A DNA stretch of 64,000 bases from NCBI RefSeq assembly GCF_002575655.3, contig NC_053039.3:237376622-237440621 (forward strand), given 5' to 3'. The notes beneath the pieces were generated by a model, which was given only the letters and a program-made list of their open reading frames with translations, had not been told where the DNA came from and did not search any database. Below, in pieces: positions 1 to 12,804 of the stretch (its first letter is position 1; each line of letters begins with the position of its first letter). Source of the DNA: Aegilops tauschii subsp. strangulata. Its lineage: Eukaryota; Streptophyta; Magnoliopsida; Poales; Poaceae. A program made the position numbers and the translations under genes.

Positions 1-1392
1 ACCAACGCGATAAAAGGGGTTGTCAATCCCTTCACAGCCACTTGCAAAAGTGAGATCTGATAGAGATAATAACATAAATATTTTTGGTATTTTTTATGAT
101 ATAGATTGAAAGTAAAGATTGCAAAGTAAAATAGATTGGAAACTTATATGATGGAAAATAGACCCGGGGCCATAGGTTTCACTAGTGGCTTCTCTCAAGA
201 TAGCATAAGTATTACGGTGGGTGAACAAATTACTGTCGAGCAATTGATAGAAAAGTGCATAGTTATGATAATATCTAGGCATGATCATGTATATAGGCAT
301 CACGTCCGCGACAAGTAGACCGAAACAATTCTGCATCTACTACTATTACTCCACACATCGACCGCTATCCAGCATGCATCTAGAGTATTAAGTTCATAAG
401 AACAGAGTAACGCATTAGGCAAGATGACACGATGTAGAGGGATAAACTCAAGCAATATGATATAAACCCCATCTTTTTATCCTCAATGGCAACAATACAA
501 TGCGTGCCTTGCTGCCCCTGCTCTCACTGGGAAAGGACACCGCAAGATTGAACCCAAATCTAAACACTTCTCCCATTCCAAGAAAGATCAATCTAGTAGG
601 CCAAACCAAACTGATAATTCGAAGAGAATTGCAAAGATAACAAATCATACATAAAAGAATTCAGAGGAGATTCAAATATTGTTCATAGACAATCTTGATC
701 ATAAACCCACAATTCATCGGATCTCGACAAACACACCGCAAAAAGAATCGAATAGATCTACAAGAGAATCGAGGAGAACTTTGTATTGAGATCCAAAGAG
801 AGAGAAGATGCCATCTAGCTAATAACTATGGACCCAAAGGTCTGTGGTAAACTACTCACATATCATCGGAGAGGCTATGGTGTTGATGTAGAAGCCCTCC
901 GTGATCGATTCCCCCTCCGGCGGAGCGCCGAAAAAGGCCCCAAGATGGGATCTCATGGGTACAGAAGGTTGCGGCGGTGGAAATAGGGTTTCGTGGTGCT
1001 CTCGGATGTTTTCGGGGTATATGAGTATATATAGGAGAAAGAAGTCGGCTAGGGGAGCCACGAGGAGCCCACGAGGGTGGGGGCGCGCCTACCCCCCTGG
1101 GCCCGCCCTCCTGCCTCGTGGCCTCCTCGTTTCTTTCTTGACGTCCACTCCAAGTCTCCTGGATTGCGTTTGTTCCAAAAATCACTCTCCCGAAGGTTTC
1201 ATTCCGTTTGATATTCCTTTTCTGCGAAACACTGAAAAAGGCAAAAAAACAGCAATTTGCACTGGGCCTTTGGCTAGTAGGTTAGTCCCAAAAATAATAT
1301 AAAAGTGCATAATAAAGCCCATTAAACATCCAAAACAGATAATATAATAGCATGGAACAATCAAAAATAATAGATACGTTGGAGACGTATCA
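1..1392 (-). repeat. LTR1 of tandem retrotransposon chain, cut by window start
   Basis: Read on the minus strand this LTR begins TGATACGTCTCCAACGTATC at 1392 and runs leftwards out of the window. Alignment with LTR4 (42472-44042) shows that about 163 bp of its end are outside. A TATA-like CCTATATATA lies at 1026-1035 (minus) and probably marks the LTR promoter. The adjoining bases 1393-1410 read ATTAAGCTTGGGGATGCT on the minus strand, a polypurine-tract-like sequence expected just upstream of a 3' LTR. It is therefore the 3' LTR of internal region A. The short reading frames inside it are not conserved among the five LTR copies. Confidence 0.88.
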
Positions 1393-4011
1393 AGCATCCC
1401 CAAGCTTAATTCTTGCTCGTCCTCGAGTAGGTAAATGATAAAAAAGGAATTTTTTATGTGGAATGCTACCTAGCATATTTTTCAATGTAATTTTCTTTAT
1501 TGTGGCATGAATGTTCAGATCCAAAAGATTCAAGATAAAAGTTTAATATTGACATAAAAATAATAATACTTCAAGCATACTAACAAAGCAATCATGTCTT
1601 CTCAAAATAACATGGCCAAAGAAAGTTATCCCTACAAAATCATATACTCTGGCTATGCTCTATCTTCATCACACAAAATATTTAAATCATGCACAACCCC
1701 GATGACAAGCCAAGCAATTGTTTCATACTTTTGATGTTCTCAAACTTTTTCAATTTTCACGCAATACATGAGCGTGAGCCATGGACATAGCACTATATGT
1801 GGAATAGAATGGTGGTTGTGGAGAAGACAAAAAGGAGAAGATAGTCTCACATCAACTAGGCGTATCAATGGGCTATGGAGATGCCCATCAATAGATATCA
1901 ATGTGAGCGAGTAGGGATTGCCATGCAACGGAAGCACTAGAGCTATAAATGTATGAAAGCTCAACAAAAGAAACTAAGTGGGTGTGCATCCAACTCGCTT
2001 GCTCTCGAAGAACTATGGCATTTTGAGGAAGCCCATCATTGGAATATACAAGCCAAGTGCTATAATGTAAAATTCCCACTAGTATATGAAAGTGATAACA
2101 TAGGAGACTCTCTATCATGAAGATCATGGTGCTACTTTGAAGCACAAGTGTGGTAAAAGGATAGTAACATTGTCCCTTCTCTTTTTCTCTCATTATATTT
2201 GTTTATTTATTTATTTGGGCTTTTTTCTCTCTTTTTTGGCCTCTTTTTTCTTTTCTTTTTTCTTTTCGTCCGGAGTCTCATCCCGACTTGTGGGGGAATC
2301 ATAGTCTGCATCATCCTTTCCTCACTTGGGACAATGCTCTAATAATGATGATCATCACACTTTTATTTACTTACAACTCAAAAAATTACAACTCAATACT
2401 TAGAACAAAATATGGCTCTACGTGAATGCCTCCGGCGGTGTACCGGGATATGCAATGAATCAAGAGTGACATGTATGAAAATCATGAACGGTGGCTTTGC
2501 CACAAGTACGATGTCAACTACATGATCATGCAAAGCAATATGACAATGATGAAACATGTCATAACAAACGGAACGGTGGTAAGTTCCATGGCAATATATC
2601 TCGGAATGGCTATGGAAATGCCATAATAGGTAGGTATGGTGGCTGTTTTGAGGAAGGTAAATGGTGGGTGTATGATACCGGCGAAAGGTGCGCGGTATTA
2701 GAGAGGCTAGCAATGGTGGAAGGGTGACAGTGCGTATAATCCATGGACTCAACATTAGTCATAAAAAACTCACATACTTATTGCAAAAATCTATTAGTTA
2801 TCAAAACGAAGTACTACGCGCATGCTCCTAGGGGCATAGATTGGTAGGAAACGACCATCGCTCGTCCCCGACCGCCACTCATAAGGAAGACAATCAATAA
2901 ATAAATCATGCTCCGACTTCACCACATAACGGTTCACCATACGTGCATGCTACGGGAATCACAAACTTTAACACAAGTATTTCTCAAATTCACAACTACT
3001 CAACTAGCATGACTCCAATATCACCATCTTCATATCTCAAAACAATTGTCAAGTATCAAACTTCTCATAGTATTCGATGCACTTCATATGATAGTTTTTA
3101 TTATACCCATCTTGGATTTTCATCCTATTAGGACTAATTTTATAACCAAAGCAAATTACCATGCTGTTCTAAAAGACTCTCAAAATAATATAAGTGAAGC
3201 ATGAGAGATCAACAATTTCTATAAAATAAAACCACCACCGTGCTCTAAAAAGATATAAGTGAAGCAGTAGAGCAAAATTATCTAGCTCAAAAGATATAAG
3301 TGAAGCACATAGAGTATTCTAATAAATTCCGATTCATGTGTGTCTCTCCCAAAATGTGTGTACAGCAAGGATGATTGTGGTAAACTAAAAATCAAAGACT
3401 CAAATCATACAAGACGCTCCAAGCAAAACACATATCATGTGGTGAATAAAAATATAGCCTCAAGTAAAGTTACCGATAGACGAAGACGAAAGAGGGGATG
3501 CCTTCCGGGGCATCCCCAAGCTTAGGATTTTGGTTGTCCTTGAATTTTACCTTGGGGTGCCTTGGGCATCGCCAAGCTTAGGCTCTTGCCACTCCTTATT
3601 CCATAATCCATCAAATCTTTACCCAAAACTTGAAAACTTCACAACACAAAACTCAACAGAAAATCTCATGAGCTCCGTTAGTGCAAGAAAACAAACCACC
3701 ACTTCAAGGTACTGCAATGAACTCATTATTTATTTATATTGGTGTTAAACCTACTGTATTCCAACTTCTCTATGGTTCATACCCCCCGATACTAGCCATA
3801 GATTCATCAAAATAAGCAAACAACGCACGAAAAACAGAATCTGTCAAAAACAGAACAGTCTCTAGTAATCTGTATCAAACGCAGACTTTTTGTTACTCAA
3901 AAATTCTACCAAAATAGGAAGACCTAGATAATTTGTTTATTGATCTACTGCATTTGGAATAAGTATTTTATCACGTTCTGGTGATTTTTAACAATTGTTT
4001 TCATAAGCAGA
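1393..4011 (-). mobile_element. Internal region A, noncoding part, first copy
   Basis: This is AT-rich internal retrotransposon sequence between the polypurine tract and the ORF, with close matches in internal regions B (34659-), C (37958-) and D (44043-). No conserved reading frame is seen; small frames on both strands are shared only because the DNA is repeated. A pyrimidine-rich tract of TTTATTTATT and TTTTTTCTTTTC type lies at about 2195-2270. The segment 1943-4011 is repeated immediately downstream. Its diagnostic variants (for example CGCGCATGCTCC at about 2816-2827) match B and C rather than D. Confidence 0.8.
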
Positions 4012-6084
4012 CTATAAATGTATGAAAGATCAACAAAAGAAACTAAGTGGGTGTGCATCCAACTCGCTTGCTCACGAAGAACTAGGGCATTTTGAGGAAG
4101 CCCATCATTGGAATATACAAGCCAAGTTCTATAATGTAAAATTCCCACTAGTATATGAAAGTGATAACATAGGAGACTCTCTATCATGAAGATCACGGTG
4201 CTACTTTGAAGCACAAGTGTGGTAAAAGGATAGTAACATTGTCCCTTCTCTCTTTTTCTCTCATTATATTTATTTATTTTTTTATTTGGGCCTTTTCTCT
4301 CTCTTTTTTTGCCTCTTTTTTTCTTTTCTTTTTTCTTTTCGTCCGGAGTCTCATCCCGACTTGTGGGGGAATCATAGTCTCCATCATCCTTTCCTCACTT
4401 GGGACAATGCTCTAATAATGATAATCATCACACTTTTATTTAATTACAACTCAAAAAATTACAACTCAATACTTAGAACAAAATATGGCTCTACGTGAAT
4501 GCCTCCGGCGGTGTACCGGGATATGCAATGAATCAAGAGTGACATGTATGAAAATCATGAACGGTGGCTTTGCCACAAATACGATGTCAACTACATGATC
4601 ATGCAAAGCAATATGACAATGATGAAACGTGTCATAACAAAAGAAACGGTGGTAAGTTGCATGGCAATATATCTCGGAATGGCTATGGAAATGCCATAAT
4701 AGGTAGGTATGGTGGCTGTTTTGAGGAAGGTAAATGGTGGGTGTATGATACCGGCGAAAGGTGCGCGGTATTAGAGAGGCTAGCAATGGTGGAAGGGTGA
4801 GAGTGTGTATAATCCATGGACTCAACATTAGTCATAAAAGACTCACATACTTATTGCAAAAATCTATTAGTTATGGAAACAAAGTACTACTCTCATGCTC
4901 CTAGGGTGATAGATTGGTAGGAAAAGAACATCGCTCGTCTCCGACCGCTACTCATAAGGAAGACATTCAATAAATAAATCATGCTCCGACTTCATCACAT
5001 AACGGTTCACCATACGTGCATGCTACGGGAATCACAAACTTTAACACAAGTATTTCTCAAATTCACAACTAATAAACTAGCATGACTCTAATATCACCAT
5101 CTTCATATCTCAAAACAATTATCAAGTATCAAACTTCTCATAGTATTCGAGCATTTTATATGATAGTTTTTATTATACCCATGTTGGATGTTCATCATAT
5201 TAGGACTAATTTTATAGCCAAAGCAAATTACCATGTTGTTCTAAAAGGCTCTCAAAATAATATAAGTGAAGCATGAGAGATCAACAATTTCTATAAAACA
5301 AAAACCACCACCGTGCTCTAAAAATATATAAGTGAAGCACTAGAGCAAAATTATCTAGTTCAAAAGATATAAGTGAAGCACATAGAGTATTCTAATAAAT
5401 TCCGATTCATGTTTGTCTCTCCCAAAAGGTGTGTACAGCAAGGATGATTGTGGTAAACTAAAAAGCAAAGACTCAAATCATACAAGACGCTCCAAGCAAA
5501 ACACATATCATGTCGTGAATAAAAATATAGCCTCAAGTAAAGTTACCGATAGACGAAGACGAAAGAGGGGATGCCTTCCGGGCCATCCCCAAGCTTAGGA
5601 TTTTGGTTGTCCTTGAATCTTACCTTGGGGTGCCTTGGGCATCCCCAAGCTTAGGCTCTTGCCACTCCTTATTCCATAATCCATCAAATCTTTACCCAAA
5701 ACTTGAAAACTTCACAACACAAAACTCAACAGAAAATCTCATGAGCTCCGTTAGTGCAAGAAAACAAACCACCACTTCAAGGTACTGCAATGAACTCATT
5801 ATTTATTTATATTGGTGTTAAACCTACTGTATTACAACTTCTCTATGGTTCATACCCCCCGATACTAGCCATAGATTCATCAAAATAAGCAAACAACGCA
5901 CGAAAAACAGAATCTGTCAAAAACAGAACAGTCTCTAGTAATCTGTATCAAACGCAGACTTTTTGTTACTCAAAAATTCTACCAAAATAGGAAGACCTAG
6001 ATAATTTGTTTATTGATCTACTGCATTTGGAATCAGTATTTTATCACGTTCTGGTGATTTTTAACAATTGTTTTCATAAGCAGA
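4012..6084 (-). repeat. Second copy of 2.07-kb internal duplication, D-type sequence
   Basis: This repeats 1943-4011 in direct orientation, with an abrupt join at 4011/4012 where TCATAAGCAGA is followed by CTATAAATG instead of AAGTTTCTG. The copy differs from the first at many positions but agrees there with internal region D: AAAGATCAAC, GTGTCATAACAAAAGAAACG, ACTCTCATGCTCCTAGGGTG and GAGAGTGTGTATAATCC. It therefore looks derived from a D-like unit by exchange between array members rather than by simple local duplication. Confidence 0.85.
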
Positions 6085-6303
6085 AAGTTTCTGACTTTTT
6101 CAGCAAGATCAAATAACTATCATCCAAGAAAATCCTACAGGTTTCACTTGGCACAAACACTAATTAAAACGTAAAACCACATATAACCAGAGGCTAGATG
6201 AATTATTTATTACTAAAAAAGAACAAAAAGCAAGGAACAAAAATAAAATTGGGTTGCCTCCCAACAAGCGCTATCGTTTAATGCCCCTAGCTAGGCATAA
6301 TTT
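6085..6303 (-). mobile_element. Internal region A, stretch between duplication and ORF end
   Basis: Noncoding retrotransposon sequence that follows the minus-strand ORF and matches units B and C (37272-37500 and 40650-40887). It includes the conserved phrase GGGTTGCCTCCCAACAAGCG near 6250. Nothing else is seen. Confidence 0.7.
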
Positions 6304-7491
6304 TTATTGATGCTCACAAGGATGATAATAATTGAAACACAAAGAGAGAATCATAAACATGTGACAAACACATCTAAGTCTAACATACTTCCTATGCATA
6401 GGCATTTTATAAGCAAACAAATTATCAGGGGAAGCAAAAACTAGCATATGCAAGGAAGAAGAAAGAGACGATAGCAATCTCAACATGAAGAGAGGTAATT
6501 TAGTAACATGAAAATTTCTACAACCATATTTCCCCCTCTCATAATAATTACATGTAGGATCATAAGCAAATTCAACAATATAGCTATCACAAAACATATT
6601 CTTAACACGATCCACATGTATGCAAAGTTGACACTCTTCCAAAATAGTGGGATTAACATTAACTAAAGTCATGACCTCTCCAAACCCACTTTTATCAAAA
6701 ATACCATAAGATTGAACATTCTCCAAATATGTGGGATCTAAAGTTGACACTCTTCCAAACCCACTTTCAATATTATTGCAAATATTATTATCAATCTAAT
6801 ATTCATCATGGGGCTTAAATAAATTTTCTAGATCATAAGAAGAATCACCCCAATCATGATCATTGCAACAAGTAGTATACATAGCAAAACTAGCATCCCC
6901 AAGCTTAGGGTTTTGCATATTATTAGCAGAATTGACATCAAGAGAATTTATAATAAGGTTATTGCAATCATGCTTTTCATCGAAGGAACTATCAAGTATG
7001 GATGCAATAGCAATGACCTCATGTTTAACATAAGGAACTATAGCAAATTCGTCTTCATAAATATTGGCATCATGGCCACAAGAATAGCAAGCATCATGTT
7101 CATCAAGGGAAATTTCAATCAAATCATCAGAATCATCATTATCTATAGATTCATGCATATCATTATTTTCTTCCAAAGCAACGGTCATTCTCTCAATAAA
7201 TTCTTTGACATAGACATTATGAGCATAGTTTTCATAGCAATATTTAAGTATGTCAAAATTTTCAGATTCGTAGAGAGTAATATCATACTTTTCAATCAAA
7301 GAAGCAACTTCATAAGCACCCTTAAGAGCAACAAATTCTTCAATTTGTTCGATATCATAGTAACTATAAACACCCTTTGCATAAGAAGATAAGATTTCAT
7401 TATCATTAAACTCACATAGGTATGGAAGGTGTTTTTTAGGGTTCTTAGAGCAACAAGTAAAATCATAAATTTCACAAAGATTCCAAGCATA
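6304..7491 (-). pseudogene. Retrotransposon ORF of unit A, C-terminal part, broken
   Basis: This is the counterpart of the intact 450-aa ORF at 40888-42240. It is interrupted twice. A G-to-T type change turns a Glu codon into a stop at 6796-6798, where unit C reads DEYEIDNN. The CACTA transposon at 7492 separates the first 59 codons (32684-32857). The remainder keeps the acidic middle and the LLSSLSSSLHMLVFAS C-terminal segment. No gag, protease, reverse transcriptase, RNase H or integrase motif is seen, so the product is of unknown function. The high identity to unit C suggests a fairly recent origin. Confidence 0.85.
7489..7491. other. Left target-site duplication (ATA) of CACTA element
   Basis: ATA directly precedes CACTACAAAAAAA and recurs at 32681-32683 after the right end. 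In unit C the uninterrupted sequence AGCATAACACAAC (42061-42073) holds a single ATA, which is the empty site. There ATA is the reverse complement of the Tyr-59 codon of the ORF. A 3-bp duplication is what CACTA transposases make. Confidence 0.95.
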
Positions 7492-7517
7492 CACTACAAA
7501 AAAATACACTTCCGTGA
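7492..7517 (+). repeat. CACTA left terminal inverted repeat
   Basis: 26 bp beginning CACTACAAAAAAATACACTT. It matches the inverted right end (32655-32680) at 24 of 26 positions, with differences at bases 14 and 19. It is the expected transposase binding and cleavage end. Confidence 0.95.
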
Positions 7518-8190
7518 TGATACGTGTTTGTCACAGTAGGTCGCGTTTTTTGTCATGCATGTACATCCATGACAAATTTATGACAGAATCAAGATAGTCA
7601 TACCTATGCTGTCGTAGAAGTGTTCCATGACATTACCAAAATTATCATCACGGAAGTGTCCACTTCCATGACGATAAATCGCGCGTCACAGAAGTGCTTT
7701 CGTCAATGGTGACCGACACGTGGCATCCACCGTAACGGAACACCGTTAAGCTATCGGGTCGGGTTCTGGATCCGATAACCCGTTAACAGCGCCGACCAAT
7801 GGGGATTTTCCACGTGTAAAATCATCATTGGTTGGAGGAAACACGTGTCGGCTCATCGCTGGGACAGATGTCATCCACTCATTGGACAGAAGGCGCCTAT
7901 GATACGTCGACATGTGGCACGGCCCAACAGAGGCCCATTCCGGTGAAAAGGCCGGCCCGTTTGACTTGGTCAAAAGGTGGCGGGCCGGCCCATGGAAAGC
8001 CTGTTAACGGCCTGTTCGCATATAGCCCATTTACAGCCCGCTAACCCAAGGCCCGTTACGCCCTATTCGAATTAGGCCCGGTAGCGTCATCTGGGCCATC
8101 CAATATGATTCCAGCCCGTTTTCACTTCTGGCCCATGTATGGCCCATGACGTCTTTCGGCCCATATGAGGCCCTATGTAACTCTTGGCCT

Positions 8191-8310
8191 ATTAACGGCC
8201 CCTGGTGAAACTGGCCTGTAATGAACAGTGTATCACTTTACACCCATTAACGGCCCGTGGTGAAACTGGCCCGTAAAGAACAGTGTATCACTTTATACCT
8301 ATTAACGGCC
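8191..8310 (+). repeat. 55-bp tandem repeat, about 2.2 copies
   Basis: ATTAACGGCCC occurs at 8191, 8246 and 8301, with the intervening text (TGGTGAAACTGGCC and AACAGTGTATCACTTTA) conserved between copies. Confidence 0.9.
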
Positions 8311-8653
8311 CGTTATTCCGTTGGGCCGTTTCCAGCCCATGTTATCTTTCGGCCTTCTCAGAGCCCACTTATTCTTGGGCTATTTTCCAGCATTCGTTTA
8401 CTTACGGCCCGTTACTGTCATTTTCTGCTTGTGGGCCAAATTCAGCCCGTGGTTACAGTCGGCCCGTTTGTGGTCCGTTAATACGTTGGGCCGTTTTCAT
8501 AGCGTCATCAAATACGGCCTATTAACGATGGCCCGTTATTGTCGGCCCATGAACGGACGATTCCAACTCTAGCCCGTTTACGGCCAGAATGTGGTCTGTT
8601 TGGCCCATGTTTGGCCAATCGATCATACGGCTCGTATAAGGCCCATTGATGAT

Positions 8654-8788
8654 ACGACCCATAGAAGGCCCATTGTTTCTACGGCCCGTAGAAGGCCCAC
8701 TGCTTCTACGGCCCGTAGAAGGCCCACTGTTTCTACGGCCCGTAGAAGGCCCACTGTTTCTACGGCCCTTAGGAGGCCCAGTGTCACT
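8654..8788 (+). repeat. 27-bp tandem repeat, 5 copies
   Basis: Units start at 8654, 8681, 8708, 8735 and 8762 with the core ACGGCCCGTAGAAGGCCCAC. The 27-bp period is a multiple of three and so opens false reading frames on both strands. Confidence 0.92.
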
Positions 8789-9071
8789 ACAGTAAATATT
8801 AGCCCATGGTTATTGTGGCCTAGTTTTAAAAAATAGGTTATTGCAGCCACTAGCAAACCGCGGAAAAAGAACTGCACTGACTACAAGCAAACAAATAAAC
8901 AAGACAACAAGGAAATAAATAAGCAAGCAACTTACACTAGGCTATCATGGCTATTACACATATTACATCCACTGGGCATCAAAGTTCGCCACCAGTGCAA
9001 ATATAGGGAACACAGCAGCATATAAACACCGCAGCAAAACAAGTCCAGAACTGAAACCACTTCAGAAGAGC

Positions 9072-9509
9072 TCAAGAAACAATATCCTGGGTACCCATAA
9101 TGCTGGCAAGATGCTTAGCAAGCTTATTAACTTTCTCTTGTTTGGCGCTTAAGTCCTCCAGCGCTTGCTGTTGCACCAGAAAGTATGCATCTGAATTCTG
9201 CAGGGACTTCCTCAGTCCTTCGGCTTCCTGTTGCATAACATCTGATCGATGTCTTTCAACTTGAAGTTGAGACTCAAGAAGCCGAACTGATTCAGGCAAC
9301 GAGTTCGAAGAGCTGGTGCCAGCAGTGGTAGCCAGTAACTCGAACACTACATCAAGACAGGACTTTGGGGTTGTCTCAGTGTCTTCAATATAGTTTTTAT
9401 CAGCTTTTCTGGAGACCAACAGGGATGTCTCACTATCTTGAACCTTATCTGCATTACTTCCTTTACCATTGCATAACAGGGTACTCATCTCCAATATTTT
9501 ATCCGCGTT
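9072..9509 (-). other. Terminal coiled-coil exon of the CACTA gene
   Basis: The acceptor is TCTTTTAG/AACGCGG with the first exon base at 9509; the stop TGA is at 9072-9074. The exon starts NADKILEMS and 18 residues later repeats NADKVQDSE. From SLPESVRLLESQ to LAKHLASI it shows heptad-like spacing of Leu and Val with Glu, Lys and Arg, typical of a coiled coil for dimerisation. Confidence 0.65.
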
Positions 9510-12500
9510 CTAAAAGAGAAACAAACAAACACATCTCAGGTTTACAATGTAGTATATGAAACTCATTTTGGTAAACCAGTTCAGTAGTAAGGTGGACAGG
9601 ATAACAGCATGAAACAAACATATATCTATGTAGTATGGTCACTGTATGGTCTATATCATTCTAGTTTATGTTGCCAAATCAAGATAGATACAGTTTGAAT
9701 CATATATATTTAAGACAAAGCAGCATAGACAGAATATAAGTGTGGGAAACTACACAACAATAACAACACTTGTAATGTGCATGGCATGAGAACATAATTG
9801 TTTATTCAATTGAAACTGAAATCAACATAGAGCAAGTTACAACAGCAAACAGCCAAACACGTTGAAGAAACAAGTTTAAAACATACCTGTTGCGCCATTG
9901 GAGTTTCAATTGCATCCTTCAAATTTGAAATTAGTTGGTATCAGTAAATACAGTGATGCAAGAGCAAAGTAGTATGAACCATGGCTACGGAACCTGACCT
10001 GAGAACAATTCTTCTTCTGCTTTAAGCGTTGACTTCGGGTTCGGAGTGGTGGTCCTCGTGATTTGGGCACTGCAGTTGCCTTACTAACTGCTCGTGTTTG
10101 GGTGCTCTGTGGTGGAGATGGTGCTGTGTCAACGGGAACAGGGTGTCTATCTGCTGGGGTTGGGGTTAGAAGGGGTGTAGCTGGTTCTCTGTCCAACTGG
10201 GTAGGGGTACAATCTGCATGAGTGTGGGTTATGTGTGGTGGGGCTGGTTCTTGGGCAAGTACAACCGTGGTTCTATCTGCATCGACAGGTAGCACGATCT
10301 TTTCTGAAGACCGTGTTTTTACTCCCACAGATACTTCCATCACTCCCTCCAATTGAAATGGCTGATAAACAAGAAAAGTAATTGAATGTACAGACATTGT
10401 AAGATAGACAGGTGCAATGGATAGTAGGGAAGAAAACAGGGCATGAAATAATTCACATTTATGTTGTCTAAGCAAACAGAATAGCAGGACATAATTTCAC
10501 ATATATGATGGCTAATTAAACAGGATAGCATGACACAATTTCACATGTATGATGGCTAACTAAACAGGATAGAATCACATACTTCAAAATATGATGACTA
10601 TGTAAACAGGATGACATGATATAACTATACGATGTGTCTATTAAAGTGGTTGGGATGCCATAAATCACAAACATGCCGTCGATGGAAACATGATGGCATG
10701 ATATAATTCACGGATAGAATGACATAATTTAAAATATGATGACTATGTAAATAGGATGAGATGATATAACTATATTATGTCTTTAGAAAATGGGTTGGCA
10801 TGCCATAATTCAGATACATGCTGTCTATGTAAACATCATGGCATGACATAATTCAAATATATGATATATATATACTAAGGAAGTGAGCAGAGGGCAATCG
10901 CATATATGATGTGTCAACTAAGGAGATGGCATTCAATATGTGTATATGATGTAAAAACTAAGCATTGCAATACAACATATGTATTATATGAGTAATATAA
11001 CCCTGCCAAGTTTGAGCATACACCTCAGGGGGATAATAGGACTGGTCATCTGCCTCTGAATCCTCCTCTGAAGAGCTATCTGTAACCAGCAAGATATCTG
11101 CTTCAGCAGGTAGCATTGTCTGCTCTGAAGACCTTCTTTTCACTCCAGATTTCTCCATCACCAATTCAAATGGCTGATGCACAGGAAGAGCAGTTGAATA
11201 TACAAACATTGTCGACAAAAGCAATGAGAAATACAAAAAAAAGGACGGCATGATATAATTCACATATATGACGCTTGCCTAAACAGCATGGCATTGCATA
11301 ATTCACATACATAATGCCTTGCAACAAGATAACATTGCATAATTCACATATATAATGTCTTGCAACAAGATGGCATTGCATAATTCACATATATGGTAAT
11401 TAGACACTAAACAGGTGGCATTCAAACAAAGCATGTCTAAACTAAGCAAATGACATAGCAATGCAAGATACCATACGCACGATATGAGCAACATAACCCT
11501 GCCAAGTTAGGGCATGCACCTCGGGGGGGGGGAAATATGACTGGTCATCTGTCTCTGAATCCTCCTCTGAGGTGCTATCGGTAACCAGCAAGACATGCGC
11601 TTCGTTAGATAGCATTGTCTGCTCTGAAGACCTTGTTTCCACTCCAGATTTTCCATGACCGTGCCGAATGGCTGATGCACAGGAAGAGTAATTGAATGTA
11701 CTAAAATTGTTGACAAATTTAACACGTAATAAAAATATGATGGCATGATATAATTCACATATAAGATGACTGGCTAACCAGGGTGGCATTGCAAAATTCA
11801 CATATATGATGTCTGGCTAGACAAGATGGCATTGCATGATTCACATATACGATAAAGAAACTAAACAGATGGCATTGACACAAAGCATGTCTAAACTAAG
11901 CAGATGACATCTTTAATGTATACAGTAAGCAATGCAAGGCACCATATGCATGATATTACCAACATCAGCATGCCAAGTTAGAGCGAAGACCTCATGGGGT
12001 AAATAGGAGTGGTCTTCTCCTTCTGAATCCCCCTCAGAACAGTTATCTTCCTCTTGATTACGATCCGAAATGGGTGGAGGGGGGACTGCCTTTGCGCCCA
12101 CCATGGAACGACGTCTGCATGAAATTTTATTGCCACGCAAGGCTCGTCTCTTTTGCTCTACATGATCAGTTCCATTGTGTACAATAAACTGGCATGCATA
12201 GGAATAAAACATAGTGAGATTATGTAAGGAGTGCATGCACAAATCCAGAGTGATGGTAGCAAACTGTGGATAGACCCAAAACCAATGATAGCAGGCAGAT
12301 AATAGCTTTAGTTAAAAAATACAGATAATGGCTCCTTTAATGTTTGTTTGCACCCAACATGAAACTCATAGTAGACACTGGAGATTAACCAGATAGTACT
12401 GATTGCTGCCCCAATATGTACCCCACAACCATTTAAAAACTCAAGTTTCAGCATTAGTTTGGACCTGACTCGGAGTCTAATAGGTGAACACGACGATAAT

Positions 12501-12785
12501 GTAGCATGTCATCATATTAAGCGACGCATAACGTAAGCAGACACGGAAGAGTGCGACCTCTCTTGCGGACCCGTGTAGTCCTCAAGGTCATCTGCTCAGT
12601 TGATGATGGTAATGCAGTTGCGGTGGCTGCCGGCGGTGGGGAAGAAGATCTGAGGCGGCGAAAGACAGTCTGGAGAGCGGATCCCTGCTGTGGTGAACCC
12701 TTCCGTCGTTGGAGCAGCTGAGCTGGGGTGGAACACAGCGCCGCAGGAGCAGGACAAACCACACAAGGTTTTCTTTGACACATAT
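9072..12785 (-). CDS. Multi-exon CACTA-encoded protein, candidate TnpA-like accessory protein
   Basis: Exons can be traced with GT/AG borders on the minus strand: about 12785-12555, 12188-11991, 11671-11520, 11173-11024, 10361-9999, 9916-9887 and 9509-9072. The last three join in phase 0 without a stop (SQ, then DAIETPMAQQ, then NADKILEMS). The product begins Arg/Pro-rich, then has repeated acidic segments (SSEEDSEADDQSY), a Pro/Thr-rich stretch, a basic RTRSQRLKQKK block, and a coiled coil in the last exon (from SLPESVRLLESQLQVER to the end). Exons 12188-11991, 11173-11024 and 10361-9999 are 198, 150 and 363 bp, all multiples of three. The 152-bp copy at 11520-11671 is frameshifted and may be skipped. 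Position inside a CACTA element and the coiled-coil end suggest a TnpA-like DNA-binding partner of the transposase. This is inference; no domain was recognised with certainty. Confidence 0.5.
10480..11940. repeat. Degenerate intronic repeat array (CATGATATAATTCACATATATGA type)
   Basis: The introns between the acidic exons contain many imperfect copies of a roughly 40-60-bp unit with the words GGCATTGCATAATTCACATA and ATGATGTCT (for example 10500-10560, 10680-10720, 10800-10860, 11250-11400, 11740-11860). The spacing is irregular. The array probably spread together with the exon duplications. Confidence 0.7.
12186..12540. other. Intron-like spacer with no gene seen
   Basis: AT-rich sequence between two minus-strand exons of the CACTA gene. 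No repeat or reading frame of note was found. Confidence 0.5.
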
Positions 12786-12804
12786 CTGTAACAGAAGTAA
12801 TTGA

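Larger units (their letters stand above)
7518..8900 (+). repeat. Left subterminal repeat region of CACTA
   Basis: The first 200 bp contain scattered TCATGAC/GTCATGG-type words in both orientations (for example 7548-7570, 7625-7690), resembling the right subterminal end at 32530-32640. From about 7915 to 8790 the motif GGCCCGTT/CGGCCC recurs every 20-40 bp. Two regular arrays sit inside: a 55-bp unit at 8191-8310 and a 27-bp unit at 8654-8788. In characterised CACTA elements, subterminal repeats bind the accessory transposition protein; that role is inferred here. The 83-aa and 84-aa frames in this stretch are repeat translations. Confidence 0.75.

Noticed and set aside
901..1302. 133-aa plus-strand and 109-aa minus-strand frames in LTR1
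   Set aside because: Located in the GC-richer LTR part on both strands. Equivalent frames change length between LTR copies.
2393..2755. 120-aa minus-strand frame and 78-aa plus-strand frame repeated in units A, B, C and D
   Set aside because: Conserved only as repeated DNA. Substitutions and small indels between units do not respect codons, and the frames overlap on opposite strands.
8654..8788. Possible CRISPR-like array
   Set aside because: Units are contiguous without unique spacers, and the sequence is a plant transposon end.
8591..8877. Repeated RPTVSTARR-like peptide frame
   Set aside because: The 27-bp unit is a multiple of three, so it keeps both strands open. It is part of the subterminal repeats.
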